Shown piece after piece: positions 6,950-13,733 of a DNA stretch of 64,000 nucleotides. The notes below the pieces were generated by a model, which was not told where the DNA came from, did not search any database, and saw nothing but the letters and a program-made list of their open reading frames with translations. The DNA is taken from NCBI RefSeq assembly GCF_027257155.1, contig NZ_JAPWDU010000002.1:248001-312000 (forward strand), read 5' to 3'. This DNA is from Cerasicoccus sp. TK19100. GTDB taxonomy: Bacteria > Verrucomicrobiota > Verrucomicrobiia > Opitutales > Cerasicoccaceae. The position numbers and the translations under genes are program-made. Position 1 is the first letter of the stretch, and every line of letters begins with the position of its first letter.

Positions 6950-8098
6950 TTAAAACAGGATGCTTTTGGCAACTGGAGGTGGACTAATGTCGTTTTTTGG
7001 CGCTAGTTCTAGTCCACTTGACTGCTGGTAAACGACGCCGTCGAACATGACTTTGCGGTCGTGCATGCGGATAGTTAAGCGTGGGTCCAGTTCGGTAATG
7101 ATGCGGCCATCGTCCAGGACGACCCTCATTGACGAGTAACGGCAGAAATCGTGTCGTGCTGGAATCTGGTGGGCAGTCCTGCCGGTAACCATGCCCATCA
7201 CTCCCATGGTTTGAAATGTGGGGATTGTCTCTTTTTCTTGTTCCGGATCCGAACCAACTACACTATCTAACGCGATTTGTGACGTTTGAGGAGGCTTAAC
7301 TGCGGGGGCTTCTTTTGGCTGCTCTGCTGGCTGTTCATGTCCACCGGCAAAAGCGATTGTAGCATATGAAACGGCTACCGTGAAGGCGGCTCGCTTGCCC
7401 CAGACGATGAGGGGGTTTGGCTTTTTGGGTGGAAGCTCTCGCCTCACAACCTCGATGTCGTCGGGACTATCGGCGATGGCTTCGGCAATCTCGGCCTGAA
7501 TGTCGTGAGACTGGTAGAAGGTGTAAATGCGCTTATCTTTGCGCAGGAATTGCTTGTCGTATTGGAGCTTGGCGTTTCGTGCGTCGAACTCGCCGTAACA
7601 GTAATACGGGAACGGCAATTCGATTCCCCACCACTTGAGCTTTTGAAGGTCTCGGAACGTAAAGACACTTTGAGCACAATCACGAACCTGCTTGTTGATG
7701 TGCTGGAAATCATGGGCAATAAACGTCGTGTCGATGTGCATCTTTCGAGCATGCACAATCATTTCGAAGACGGCCCGATCTGACTGTTTCAGGTCCTTGC
7801 TATTATGATGAATGCCGGCCTCGTCAATGATGAGCCGGTTTGGCCTTTGGCGAGTGCCCTTGGAAAGGTGTTTCGTGAATTTTCCGGCCTCACCGTGTGG
7901 GATATGAACGTATTGGCGGTCGTCGAGCTTAAGGCCTTCTTCATCCTCGAAATACATCGTGATGCGGTCCCACTTAAGCGGGATATTGGTAAACACGATG
8001 CCACCGGCCCTAAAGACGTTAAGAGCCTCTCTCACTGCGTGGTAGCTCTTGTAGCTGCCGAGCGTGCCCGAATACACTCTAAATATGCAATCTTTCAT
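6950..8098 (-). CDS. zot: Zot-like filamentous phage assembly ATPase (pI-like), prophage A
   Basis: 382 residues. An unusual P-loop GTLGSYKS (residues 11-18) is followed by a Walker B RLIIDEAG (88-95), the hallmark of the pI/Zot family that drives virion extrusion through the inner membrane. One membrane span lies at about 229-251, so the ATPase is cytoplasmic and the C-terminal 130 residues are periplasmic. The periplasmic tail contains VVLDDGRIITELDPRL (about 326-342), matched in the phage B protein. It is the largest gene after pIII, and follows a hairpin-rich gap after the pVI gene. Confidence 0.88.
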   Translation of the reverse strand: MKDCIFRVYSGTLGSYKSYHAVREALNVFRAGGIVFTNIPLKWDRITMYFEDEEGLKLDDRQYVHIPHGEAGKFTKHLSKGTRQRPNRLIIDEAGIHHNSKDLKQSDRAVFEMIVHARKMHIDTTFIAHDFQHINKQVRDCAQSVFTFRDLQKLKWWGIELPFPYYCYGEFDARNAKLQYDKQFLRKDKRIYTFYQSHDIQAEIAEAIADSPDDIEVVRRELPPKKPNPLIVWGKRAAFTVAVSYATIAFAGGHEQPAEQPKEAPAVKPPQTSQIALDSVVGSDPEQEKETIPTFQTMGVMGMVTGRTAHQIPARHDFCRYSSMRVVLDDGRIITELDPRLTIRMHDRKVMFDGVVYQQSSGLELAPKNDISPPPVAKSILF

Positions 8099-8128
8099 TG
8101 TTATGTGATTTGGCTCAATAGTTCCTCA

Positions 8129-8395
8129 CTAGCTTGCTAGCCCTCTGTTTCTCGCTCCGCTGGCCTGCGGCCATCTCCGCTCCAATTGGCACTCCGACCG
8201 CTCATCTCGTCACTTGCTGAACTGGCCTAACTCGCCTACGGCTCAGACAAAGGCCAGTTGCGGGCGCTACGTTCCTTGATTCGCTTTGGCCTCCGTGCCG
8301 GAAGTCGCTTCGCTGGCCTCCGGCCAGCTGCGCTCCGAAGAGGTTCGGGCGTCGCTGCGCTGCGTGATGTTGAAGTTTCTTAGGGTTCATCACGC
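8129..8395. other. hairpin-rich intergenic region between pVI and zot of prophage A (candidate origin or packaging signal)
   Basis: Five dyads lie in 270 bp: CTAGC-TT-GCTAG-like at 8129, TGGCC-TGC-GGCCA at 8161-8173, AACTGGCCT/AGGCCAGTT at 8220-8259, GCTGGCC-TCC-GGCCAGC at 8312-8328 and GCGTGATG/CATCACGC at 8362-8395. No gene with coding character is present; open frames here are shadows. Filamentous phages keep their origin and packaging hairpin in such gaps, but other sites in this prophage compete for that role. Confidence 0.5.
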
Positions 8396-8743
8396 TACAG
8401 TTGGAATCCATGACTTAATGACACGTATCAGGGCGGCTGTAGCCTTGAGGGTGAGAAACACGGCGATGATCTCAAAAGTAAGGTCCATCGGAAAAAACGT
8501 GTTCATCGTTACCCAGATATCGCTTGCGACACTGGAGAAGTCAGCGTTGCCGAAGTCAAAGTTGAGGTCTGCGATGATGGCGTCTATCTGGTCGAGTGCC
8601 CAATTGATGAATTGATGCAGCGCATGGAGCATTCCTAACATTGCACCTGCTGCACCAAGCACCGGCGTGAGAGACATGATCAGGTTGCCATCAATGTTTG
8701 ATAGTTTCTCGTAGATGCCCTTAAGGATTTTCCAAACGTTCAT
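8390..8743 (-). CDS. pVI-like minor virion membrane protein, prophage A
   Basis: 117 residues with hydrophobic spans at about 22-47 and 83-110 (FEIIAVFLTLKATAALIRVI). Size, hydrophobicity and location between pIII and zot match pVI-like minor coat proteins. It starts in an ATGA overlap with the pIII-like stop. Its end, FFPM then a hydrophobic run to WIP, resembles the C-terminus of the phage B pIII protein. Confidence 0.72.
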   Translation of the reverse strand: MNVWKILKGIYEKLSNIDGNLIMSLTPVLGAAGAMLGMLHALHQFINWALDQIDAIIADLNFDFGNADFSSVASDIWVTMNTFFPMDLTFEIIAVFLTLKATAALIRVIKSWIPTVA

Positions 8744-10146
8744 GCAAAGGCTCCTTTCACTACGTCGATTCCTCGGAAGGTGGCTATGATGATCAGAATT
8801 GCGGCAACCAACGATCTGATCATCTCGATCAGTGACGTGTAAGGTGTGAGATCGAGTGTGCCGCCTAAGTCGTATCCTTGGTAAGGTGCGCTAATCGTGA
8901 ATTGATATTTCCTGCCACTTACTGACGGAAAAGTATTAACTGTAGAAGGAATGAGACCCATCGCGTTGCTAAGTAGCAATTGAGGCCTGCCCATGGTTGC
9001 GGCCCAGTCGTCACCGTCGCCCGTCTGTCCCTCGGTGGAGATTGGATTTGCGTGCTCAACTGGCGTCGTGCCGTCGTCTTGGAAGTGTCCATCGACAGCA
9101 GCGCGAAGCTCGATAAGACTCTGTGACGTGTCGCCATGGCCTGAGGCGTTGATCGTGTTAATCAGACTGAGCCATGCTGTGGTCTCCTCGTGTCGGCCCT
9201 GCATGGCTTCATTCATGCCGTCGAATCTGTCGTTCTGATTTTCTTCGGACTCGGTCCACATGTGCTCATTGCTCAGGTGCTCCTCCTGCCGGTTGTGATC
9301 GTGGTCTTTGATGGCTTCGACCACGTCGGCCAAGCCTGCTTCACCTGGTAGAATTCCGACAGGGTCGTATTCCTCTTCGGTCTTGTCTTTGCGAGTTTCG
9401 GCCGTGACGTAATCATCGGCCTTAGGCTGCTGTGGCTGCTCGCTATAGCTTGGAGGAATGGGGGCAACCAAGCCCTCTGTGACTGTCGCAACAACGTTTT
9501 CGCTAGCACGTCCCTCACCGTAAGGTGCCGTGTGGTATTGAGGAAAATAAACGCCTGCACTGACAGCATCGCTGCCAGTGATGCGGTAGACGCGCACGGC
9601 AAAGTTGCTAAAGGGGGTTCCACCGTAGGAGCCTTCTACGCCGGTAATGATCATATTGTGATTTGGCGGAATGGTCTCAGTGGAACTATAGTTTTCGCCG
9701 TTGAGACTCTCGCTTGGATTCTCGAATTGAACCTCCCAGTAATATTGGACGTCGCTCTGCGTGTCGTTTGGAAATGCCGGGGTGGTAAGCTCATACCATT
9801 CGTCTGGGGGTGGAGGCGCTGGAATGGCTGTCACGAAGTAGCCTAAAATATGCGAGTATTGAGCGTTTGAGGTCTCGAACTCCTCGAGGATGTATCCGCT
9901 TTCAAGCATTGGAACACCGTCAATCTTGACGTTCCTAACGGGCGAGTATCCGTCGTTAGCAGTGGTGTAGAGTCCGTAGTCTGTGCCTCCTGCTATGTAG
10001 TCCTCGTAGAGAGCTTCCAAGTCCTCGCTACGACTGTAACTGAGCCAAGTTCCTCCTGATGTTTTGTATTCGTAGCTGACAGTTTCAGAGAGGAGAGAGA
10101 AGGGGAGCAAGAAAAGCGCAATGAAAAGTAGCTTGAAGGTTTTCAT
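8740..10146 (-). CDS. pIII-like adsorption protein, prophage A
   Basis: 468 residues. A signal peptide (residues 1-20) is followed by an N-terminal domain of about 90 residues that matches the phage B protein almost position by position: YSRSEDLEALYEDY, DYGLYTTANDGYSPVRNV and YSHILGYFVTAIP. A proline-rich linker, a charged coiled middle part and a C-terminal span (about 438-460, ending RGIDVVKGAFA) follow. In filamentous phages this protein caps the virion and binds the host pilus and membrane receptor. The N-terminal half shows no sign of recombination relative to phage B, and the middle has no alignable similarity. Confidence 0.8.
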   Translation of the reverse strand: MKTFKLLFIALFLLPFSLLSETVSYEYKTSGGTWLSYSRSEDLEALYEDYIAGGTDYGLYTTANDGYSPVRNVKIDGVPMLESGYILEEFETSNAQYSHILGYFVTAIPAPPPPDEWYELTTPAFPNDTQSDVQYYWEVQFENPSESLNGENYSSTETIPPNHNMIITGVEGSYGGTPFSNFAVRVYRITGSDAVSAGVYFPQYHTAPYGEGRASENVVATVTEGLVAPIPPSYSEQPQQPKADDYVTAETRKDKTEEEYDPVGILPGEAGLADVVEAIKDHDHNRQEEHLSNEHMWTESEENQNDRFDGMNEAMQGRHEETTAWLSLINTINASGHGDTSQSLIELRAAVDGHFQDDGTTPVEHANPISTEGQTGDGDDWAATMGRPQLLLSNAMGLIPSTVNTFPSVSGRKYQFTISAPYQGYDLGGTLDLTPYTSLIEMIRSLVAAILIIIATFRGIDVVKGAFA

Positions 10147-10283
10147 GAGTCACGGTGTTGCCAAAAGATGGCTGTTATTACTGCAATGTTTGCCGCTATG
10201 GAGCTGGCAAAGAGTTGGACAAGCAGCTCGATTTGGTCGACTTGCTGTTCTGCAATCAGTGTGAGGAGCTCGGCTTCTGTCAT
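10143..10283 (-). CDS. tiny membrane protein between coat and pIII genes, prophage A
   Basis: 46 residues: an acidic N-terminus, MTEAELLTLIAEQQ, then a single span through SSIAANIAVITAIFW and a short HRDS tail. The start follows the terminator hairpin and the stop overlaps the pIII start (ATGA). Position and size fit the pVII/pIX-type end-cap proteins of filamentous virions. Too short for standard gene finding, but the tight overlap supports it. Confidence 0.62.
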   Translation of the reverse strand: MTEAELLTLIAEQQVDQIELLVQLFASSIAANIAVITAIFWQHRDS

Positions 10284-10287
10284 GATG

Positions 10288-10321
10288 AAAAAAGCGGGGA
10301 GGGGGGTTGGTTCCCCTCCCC
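10288..10321 (-). terminator. Rho-independent terminator after the coat gene, prophage A
   Basis: On the minus strand GGGGAGGGG (10313-10321) pairs with CCCCTCCCC (10296-10304), followed by GC and a T run (10288-10293). A terminator directly behind the coat gene is also found in Ff phages, where it limits read-through into gene III. Confidence 0.82.
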
Positions 10322-10327
10322 AACTGT

Positions 10328-10561
10328 TTAGCGGCTGGTGGCAGCCTTTAAGCCCATCTTCGATGCGTAGATCGCACGGATCGCGAAGAATACAGGCAAA
10401 CCGGCGATGGCGCAGGCGAGCAGGGAGGCGAGGATGATAGCAGCGTTGGTTACGAACTCCGTAGTAACCGAAGTCATATCGACTGCTTCAGCATGTGCAG
10501 CGGTAGCGCCGAGGCACCAGAGGCCGACGAGGGCAATCAGGCGTTTGTGTGATTTTTTCAT
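10328..10561 (-). CDS. major coat protein (pVIII-like), prophage A
   Basis: 77-residue precursor from the ATG at 10561. The signal peptide MKKSHKRLIALVGLWCLG ends in ATAAHA, a good leader peptidase site, leaving a mature protein of about 53 residues: an acidic-polar start EAVDMTSV, one long hydrophobic span (IILASLLACAIAGLPVFFAI) and a basic tail YASKMGLKAATSR. This is the classic pVIII layout. It is followed by a terminator, and the upstream frame extension lacks coding character. Confidence 0.85.
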   Translation of the reverse strand: MKKSHKRLIALVGLWCLGATAAHAEAVDMTSVTTEFVTNAAIILASLLACAIAGLPVFFAIRAIYASKMGLKAATSR

Positions 10562-10608
10562 AGTATGTTCTTTTTTTTTTGGTTGTGAGGCCCCGCAACG
10601 TGCAGGGC

Positions 10609-10746
10609 TTAAGGTGAAGTGGTGAGAATGAAAGCTCGCTTGATAGCTATCATTTTGTAATTCAGTAGCAAAACCCCTAGGTAGAGGCTGAACCACGGGA
10701 CAGCGCTTTGGAAAATCGTCACGATTGTAATTGTCTCAGGTTCCAT
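10609..10746 (-). CDS. tiny membrane protein upstream of the coat gene, prophage A
   Basis: 45 residues: MEPETITIVTIFQ, then one membrane span around WFSLYLGVLLLNYKM and a basic end. It lies between the replication gene and the coat gene, a place where Ff phages carry pVII and pIX. Not recognised by sequence; the call rests on position and the hydrophobic profile. Confidence 0.5.
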   Translation of the reverse strand: MEPETITIVTIFQSAVPWFSLYLGVLLLNYKMIAIKRAFILTTSP

Positions 10747-10783
10747 GATTGAAGCTTGGTATAAATTGATAATCTACCATCGA

Positions 10784-11611
10784 TTACAATGTGTTTAAAT
10801 ATGCTACCAAGCGGTCTTGGTTGTGTTGGTTCATGAAAATCGAGAAGCTTTGACGATTCGTAGCCCTAAGGCGTCCCTGGCTTAATTTGCGCGCGATGCG
10901 TGCGGCTCGGTTTACCTGCTTATCTGTCATGTATCCTAGGTCAGACCTAAGCATGTTTTCTTTGACCCGTGGGCCGTTTATCCATCCCCACCAACGGCCA
11001 ACTTCGATATCTGGCGCTTGGTTGCCCTTTGAAGCATGCAAGGCAAGATACCATGATGCTTTGCCGCTTTCGCGGTAGGTGACCTTAGAGCCATACTCTG
11101 ATGAGTTGCCGCTAAGCTTGCTCCAGTATCGCGCAAGTTTTGCTTCGTCTTCTTCGGAGAAGCCGCAGAGCAATGCGTGATAATGAGGCACCCAAAGAGG
11201 AAGCAAAACGGCGTTTCGCTTGTCACATTCGGCCTGTCGATCTCCGTCGAACTCTTCAACGGTTTTGTTAAGTCGAATGTATTTGCGCCGGAATGGACGC
11301 CATTTGTTGCGGTCTTGAAACTCGAGACGCCAGACACCGAAAAAGCCGTTTCGGTCGCACCATTTGCGCAGTGCGTCGAGGTGCTCTTTGGGGTCTTCTG
11401 GCCATTGGTCGCCATAGGTAAGCGAAGCGTGGGCAGGCTCAACCGGCCAGACCACCATAGAGAGGTTTTTGGCGAGTTGATAGCGCGCTTTGGCTGAGAA
11501 GCCTTTGAGCTTTTGCTTTTTGCCATGGCTGCGTTTGACCTTTTTCGTCTCAGGCTGAGGAATGAAGATTTGCAGGAGATTGGAACCGCCAACCAAGTTG
11601 GGAGGGTCCAT
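10784..11611 (-). CDS. HUH rolling-circle replication initiator, prophage A
   Basis: 275 residues. Motif 1 is ASLTYGDQWP (62-71), motif 2 is the metal-binding PHYHALL (His143, His145), and the catalytic motif is SWYLALHASK with Tyr188 and Lys195. This is the order of single-strand plasmid and filamentous-phage Rep proteins that nick the double-strand origin to start rolling-circle replication. The nick site is not identified. It lies downstream of the ssDNA-binding protein gene, the reverse of phage B, and its sequence is only distantly related to the phage B protein. Confidence 0.82.
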   Translation of the reverse strand: MDPPNLVGGSNLLQIFIPQPETKKVKRSHGKKQKLKGFSAKARYQLAKNLSMVVWPVEPAHASLTYGDQWPEDPKEHLDALRKWCDRNGFFGVWRLEFQDRNKWRPFRRKYIRLNKTVEEFDGDRQAECDKRNAVLLPLWVPHYHALLCGFSEEDEAKLARYWSKLSGNSSEYGSKVTYRESGKASWYLALHASKGNQAPDIEVGRWWGWINGPRVKENMLRSDLGYMTDKQVNRAARIARKLSQGRLRATNRQSFSIFMNQHNQDRLVAYLNTL

Positions 11612-11660
11612 TTCGTCCGGATATGTCGCTAATACTAAAGACGCGACCCGCTAGGCGGCT

Positions 11661-11696
11661 CAGCCCACGCAGAACAAAACGTTCTCGCGTGGGCTG
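11661..11696. other. strong hairpin downstream of the SSB gene, prophage A
   Basis: CAGCCCACGC (11661-11670) and AGAAC (11671-11675) pair with GTTCT (11681-11685) and GCGTGGGCTG (11687-11696): 15 bp with one bulged base and a short loop. There is no T run, so it may be an attenuator, mRNA 3'-end stabiliser or ssDNA structure. A matching element follows the SSB gene of phage B. Confidence 0.65.
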
Positions 11697-11702
11697 TTCC
11701 CC

Positions 11703-12134
11703 CTATGCGGCTGGCTTCTTTTTGCCCTCCTTAGCGTCATCTGCGGTTTGTGTGAGGAACGAGCCAGCAAAGTAAGGCGAAAGCTCATCACGGTAAATTT
11801 CGTGTCCGGCCTGCTCGATTTGGACGATTGAGCCAATACGAAAGCCGGCCTTTTTCTCTTGGCCGAAAGCAGCGGGGATGCACTCAACTACGATGCTTGA
11901 ACATTCGAGCATAGCGCTGCCGTCTGCGTTGGTTTCTTTGAGGTGCTCGGCCAGAGGTTCGGCGATGTGCTTGGGGAGCTTGCCGGACCACTTGCCGCCC
12001 TCGTAAATGAAAGATACGCCGCTCTGGCGGTCATTCATCGAGTAGACGTTGCCCTTGACCTCGCGAAACGTAGCGTAGCCGAGAATTACGGGCGGGGGTG
12101 TTGACGCACCCTTTAGATTTCCTAGTGTGAGCAT
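11703..12134 (-). CDS. single-stranded DNA-binding protein candidate (pV-like), prophage A
   Basis: 143 residues: a mixed beta-strand pattern (VILGYATFREVKGNVYSM, RIGSIVQIEQ) and a lysine-rich C-terminus. It holds the genomic slot next to the replication gene where filamentous phages encode pV, which coats new single strands and is later swapped for coat protein. Assigned on position and size; sequence similarity to phage B's protein is not evident. Confidence 0.5.
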   Translation of the reverse strand: MLTLGNLKGASTPPPVILGYATFREVKGNVYSMNDRQSGVSFIYEGGKWSGKLPKHIAEPLAEHLKETNADGSAMLECSSIVVECIPAAFGQEKKAGFRIGSIVQIEQAGHEIYRDELSPYFAGSFLTQTADDAKEGKKKPAA

Positions 12135-12155
12135 TGGTGATCTTGTATGTTTAGG

Positions 12156-12515
12156 TTACCGTTGTGAGGAAGCCCTGACAGTTGCCGCTGTCGGGGCTTC
12201 GTTTTTGAAAAGGGAAGCCTGCCCGTTGATTTCGGGCAGGCTTGAGTTTTCGCCTGATGTTTCGCCTTGGTCGGCGTCGATGGTAGCGGCGAGGAATTGT
12301 TTTGCGCGGTGTGTGGCTTCTACGGCCTCAAACATGACACCGGGCAGCACTTGAAAAACTTCGCATGCGTCCAGGAGCTCCTGAACGGTGATATGGCCAC
12401 CTGCTACACGTGGAGCAATGGCGGTCCAGCATTGGCCGAGGCGGTCGCGATATTCTGAGTCCGAAAGGTCGCATTGGCCTTTCCACCAGACAGCAGGAGA
12501 GGGCGCCCCGATCAC
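12156..12515 (-). CDS. early gene of prophage A, unknown function
   Basis: 119 residues, soluble. A central segment reading LLDACEVFQVLPGVMFEA resembles the end of the minus-strand phage B gene at 20184-20507 (LEEICERWGVLPSLVMRQI). The start overlaps the upstream stop as ATGA. No family recognised. Confidence 0.55.
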   Translation of the reverse strand: MIGAPSPAVWWKGQCDLSDSEYRDRLGQCWTAIAPRVAGGHITVQELLDACEVFQVLPGVMFEAVEATHRAKQFLAATIDADQGETSGENSSLPEINGQASLFKNEAPTAATVRASSQR

Positions 12516-12814
12516 GAGACGCCCCCTTTCAGCGTGTCTTCTGTGTCTGCCGGTAGGTCCGGCAAAGCTTTATGGCATGCGGCGCATACCTTGACCGGCT
12601 CGCCGTCATACATGCAAGAGCAAGTATCAGTCGTTAGGTAACGACGAGGCAAATACATTGCCTGGAGATACGTGGTGCTAAAGGCTGAACGCTCAATAAC
12701 TAGGCCACCACTTGTAACCCAGCCATATGAAAATTTACGATTAACTTGGTGCTCAAGCTCATGCGGAAGCTCAGCACTCAATATCTGATAGAATGAACAG
12801 TTGCGGTCACTCAT
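12512..12814 (-). CDS. early gene of prophage A with zinc-ribbon-like cysteines
   Basis: 100 residues. The C-terminal part has CSCMYDGEPVKVCAACHK: four cysteines in two close pairs that could bind zinc. The N-terminal part is mixed. It overlaps its neighbours on both sides by 4 bp, so it belongs to the early operon. No family recognised. Confidence 0.55.
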   Translation of the reverse strand: MSDRNCSFYQILSAELPHELEHQVNRKFSYGWVTSGGLVIERSAFSTTYLQAMYLPRRYLTTDTCSCMYDGEPVKVCAACHKALPDLPADTEDTLKGGVS

Positions 12815-13017
12815 GAAACAAGCTCTCCGATGTCCTGAAATTCTTCCTCAGTGATGCGCTTAAACTCCGTAGCGCGAAACGGGGTCCCTTTGGGGTTCTT
12901 AGACTGGAAGCCTCTTATCTGAACGAAGAAATAAGGGAAACCAGCTACGCCGGTGATTGTGCCAACGCAGTCATGCCAGACTCCGCCATTCGTGATTCTT
13001 ACTCGCTTTTGTTTCAC
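12811..13017 (-). CDS. first early gene of prophage A, KOW-like small protein
   Basis: 68 residues from a GTG at 13017, chosen because AAAGG lies about 7 bases upstream; a GTG at 13053 would add 12 residues but would lie inside the operator repeat. The pattern VRITNG, DCVGTITGV, YFFVQIRG and FRATEFKRI suggests a small SH3/KOW-like barrel. Phage B's 20184-20507 gene begins with a comparable module. Function unknown. Confidence 0.55.
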   Translation of the reverse strand: MKQKRVRITNGGVWHDCVGTITGVAGFPYFFVQIRGFQSKNPKGTPFRATEFKRITEEEFQDIGELVS

Positions 13018-13046
13018 AGATTTACCTTTCGCTGATGTGTATTCAA

Positions 13047-13144
13047 ACCTCACAGGTGCTGTGCGGTAGTGGGGTCATATTGAAACCTCACAGGTATGCA
13101 TCAAGTAAATTGACAACCTCAGAGAAATGTATAAGCCTCTGTGA
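13047..13144. promoter_or_regulatory. operator repeats of prophage A repressor
   Basis: ACCTCACAGGT occurs exactly at 13047-13057 and 13085-13095 (38 bp apart). Related AACCTCAGAG (13115-13124) and an inverted CCTCTGTGA (13136-13144) follow. They fill the gap between the divergent early operon and the ribbon-helix-helix gene, where repressor and operators are expected. Confidence 0.65.
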
Positions 13145-13148
13145 TCTT

Positions 13149-13313
13149 ATGGGTTCACCTCTATCCAAGAATAGCGCTTACTTGAGCGTCGTTGTTCCTA
13201 AGGAAGTAAAGGCGAAGTTAGCCGAGCTTGCGAAGGATGACAGGCGATCTCTGTCGCAAATGGTATCCATCATATTGGAGGACTTTGCGAACGGCAAGAA
13301 CGTAAGCCGTTAG
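13149..13313 (+). CDS. ribbon-helix-helix regulator, putative repressor of prophage A
   Basis: 54 residues from the ATG at 13149; the frame upstream runs through the operator repeats and is not coding. The strand YLSVVVP is followed by helix KEVKAKLAELAKDDRR and helix SLSQMVSIILEDFA, the CopG/Arc layout. It is transcribed away from the early operon and is the only regulator in prophage A, so it probably keeps lysogeny by binding the repeats between them. Confidence 0.72.
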   Translation: MGSPLSKNSAYLSVVVPKEVKAKLAELAKDDRRSLSQMVSIILEDFANGKNVSR

Positions 13314-13328
13314 ATGGTAAGGATTTGC

Positions 13329-13380
13329 GAAAGGGCAAACCCTCGGAAAAATCAGCCCATCAAATTAGACATAATATATA
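13329..13380. repeat. 52-bp direct repeat, right copy (att junction)
   Basis: Second copy of the sequence at 6392-6443, with 5 differences. It covers the last bases of prophage A up to the centre of the junction dif-like site. Confidence 0.85.
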
Positions 13381-13391
13381 TTGTGCGCATT
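13364..13391 (+). other. dif: dif-like XerC/XerD site at the junction of prophages A and B
   Basis: XerD-type arm ATTAGACATAA (13364-13374), centre TATATA, XerC-type arm TTGTGCGCATT (13381-13391). Against the reverse complement of E. coli dif (arms ATTTAACATAA and TTATGCGCACC, centre TATACA) about 22 of 28 positions agree, and the TTATGT core of the XerD arm is intact. It is the best of the three copies in the window. Confidence 0.85.
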
Positions 13392-13402
13392 TTGTAATAT
13401 AA

Positions 13403-13442
13403 AGCGGTTTACGGACTTTTGCATGTAAAGTTGTAAACCGCT
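13403..13442. other. 10-bp inverted repeat beside the junction dif site
   Basis: AGCGGTTTAC (13403-13412) and GTAAACCGCT (13433-13442), exact, with a 20-base loop. It lies just downstream of the minus-strand regulator and could end its transcript, although no T run follows. Confidence 0.5.
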
Positions 13443-13447
13443 GATAT

Positions 13448-13612
13448 TTATATCTTTACGCCTGCATCTCTTAATGCATCGCGTATTCTTAGCTTAATCC
13501 AGTCCGTGCGCGTCCTATCATCCTTCTGAGCGAGTTTTTCGATCTCAGAAATCCATGCTTTAGGAAAAGACAGGTTAACACGGCCTGACTCGGGACTTGG
13601 ACTATTTGGCAT
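13448..13612 (-). CDS. ribbon-helix-helix regulator, putative repressor of prophage B
   Basis: 54 residues from the ATG at 13612; a TTG at 13651 would add 13 residues but overlaps an operator repeat. RVNLSFPKAW gives the strand, and EIEKLAQKDDRTRTDWIKLR with IRDALRDAG the two helices of an Arc/CopG fold. Same role and position as the 13149 gene, but a different sequence, which suggests hetero-immune phages. Confidence 0.68.
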   Translation of the reverse strand: MPNSPSPESGRVNLSFPKAWISEIEKLAQKDDRTRTDWIKLRIRDALRDAGVKI

Positions 13613-13640
13613 AACATCAACACGACTAATACCTGACTGC

Positions 13641-13710
13641 GGTTGTGTCAATTAACTTGTGGTTGCGTCAACCCGTGTGCTTAATCGACTTAGGTAGACG
13701 CAACCCGTGT
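13641..13710. promoter_or_regulatory. operator repeats of prophage B repressor
   Basis: GGTTGTGTC (13641-13649), GGTTGCGTC (13661-13669, exactly 20 bp further on) and the inverted GACGCAACC (13697-13705); CAACCCGTGT also occurs twice (13669-13678 and 13701-13710). The arrangement just upstream of the regulator suggests autorepression. Confidence 0.6.
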
Positions 13711-13733
13711 TGCATCAGCACGTTCTTTGAAGA

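Larger units (their letters stand above)
6438..13374 (-). mobile_element. inovirus prophage A (about 6.94 kb)
   Basis: A complete filamentous-phage genome with all structural genes on the minus strand, between two dif-like sites. Order in the coding direction: three early genes, ssDNA-binding protein, HUH replication protein, small membrane gene, major coat, terminator, small membrane gene, pIII-like, pVI-like, Zot-like ATPase, a last small gene. A plus-strand ribbon-helix-helix gene sits at the att end. Gene starts and stops overlap repeatedly (ATGA), and there is no integrase or transposase, as expected for a phage that relies on host XerCD. No visible frameshift breaks a gene, so it may be active. 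Confidence 0.85.

Noticed and set aside
8202-8411. Small minus-strand gene between pVI and zot of phage A
   Set aside because: The frame runs through the hairpin cluster and the pVI stop, with an atypical composition; the dyads explain the sequence better.
13035-13148. Extended N-terminus for the phage A repressor
   Set aside because: The extension reads through the operator repeats and has no structural pattern; the ATG at 13149 gives a compact ribbon-helix-helix protein.
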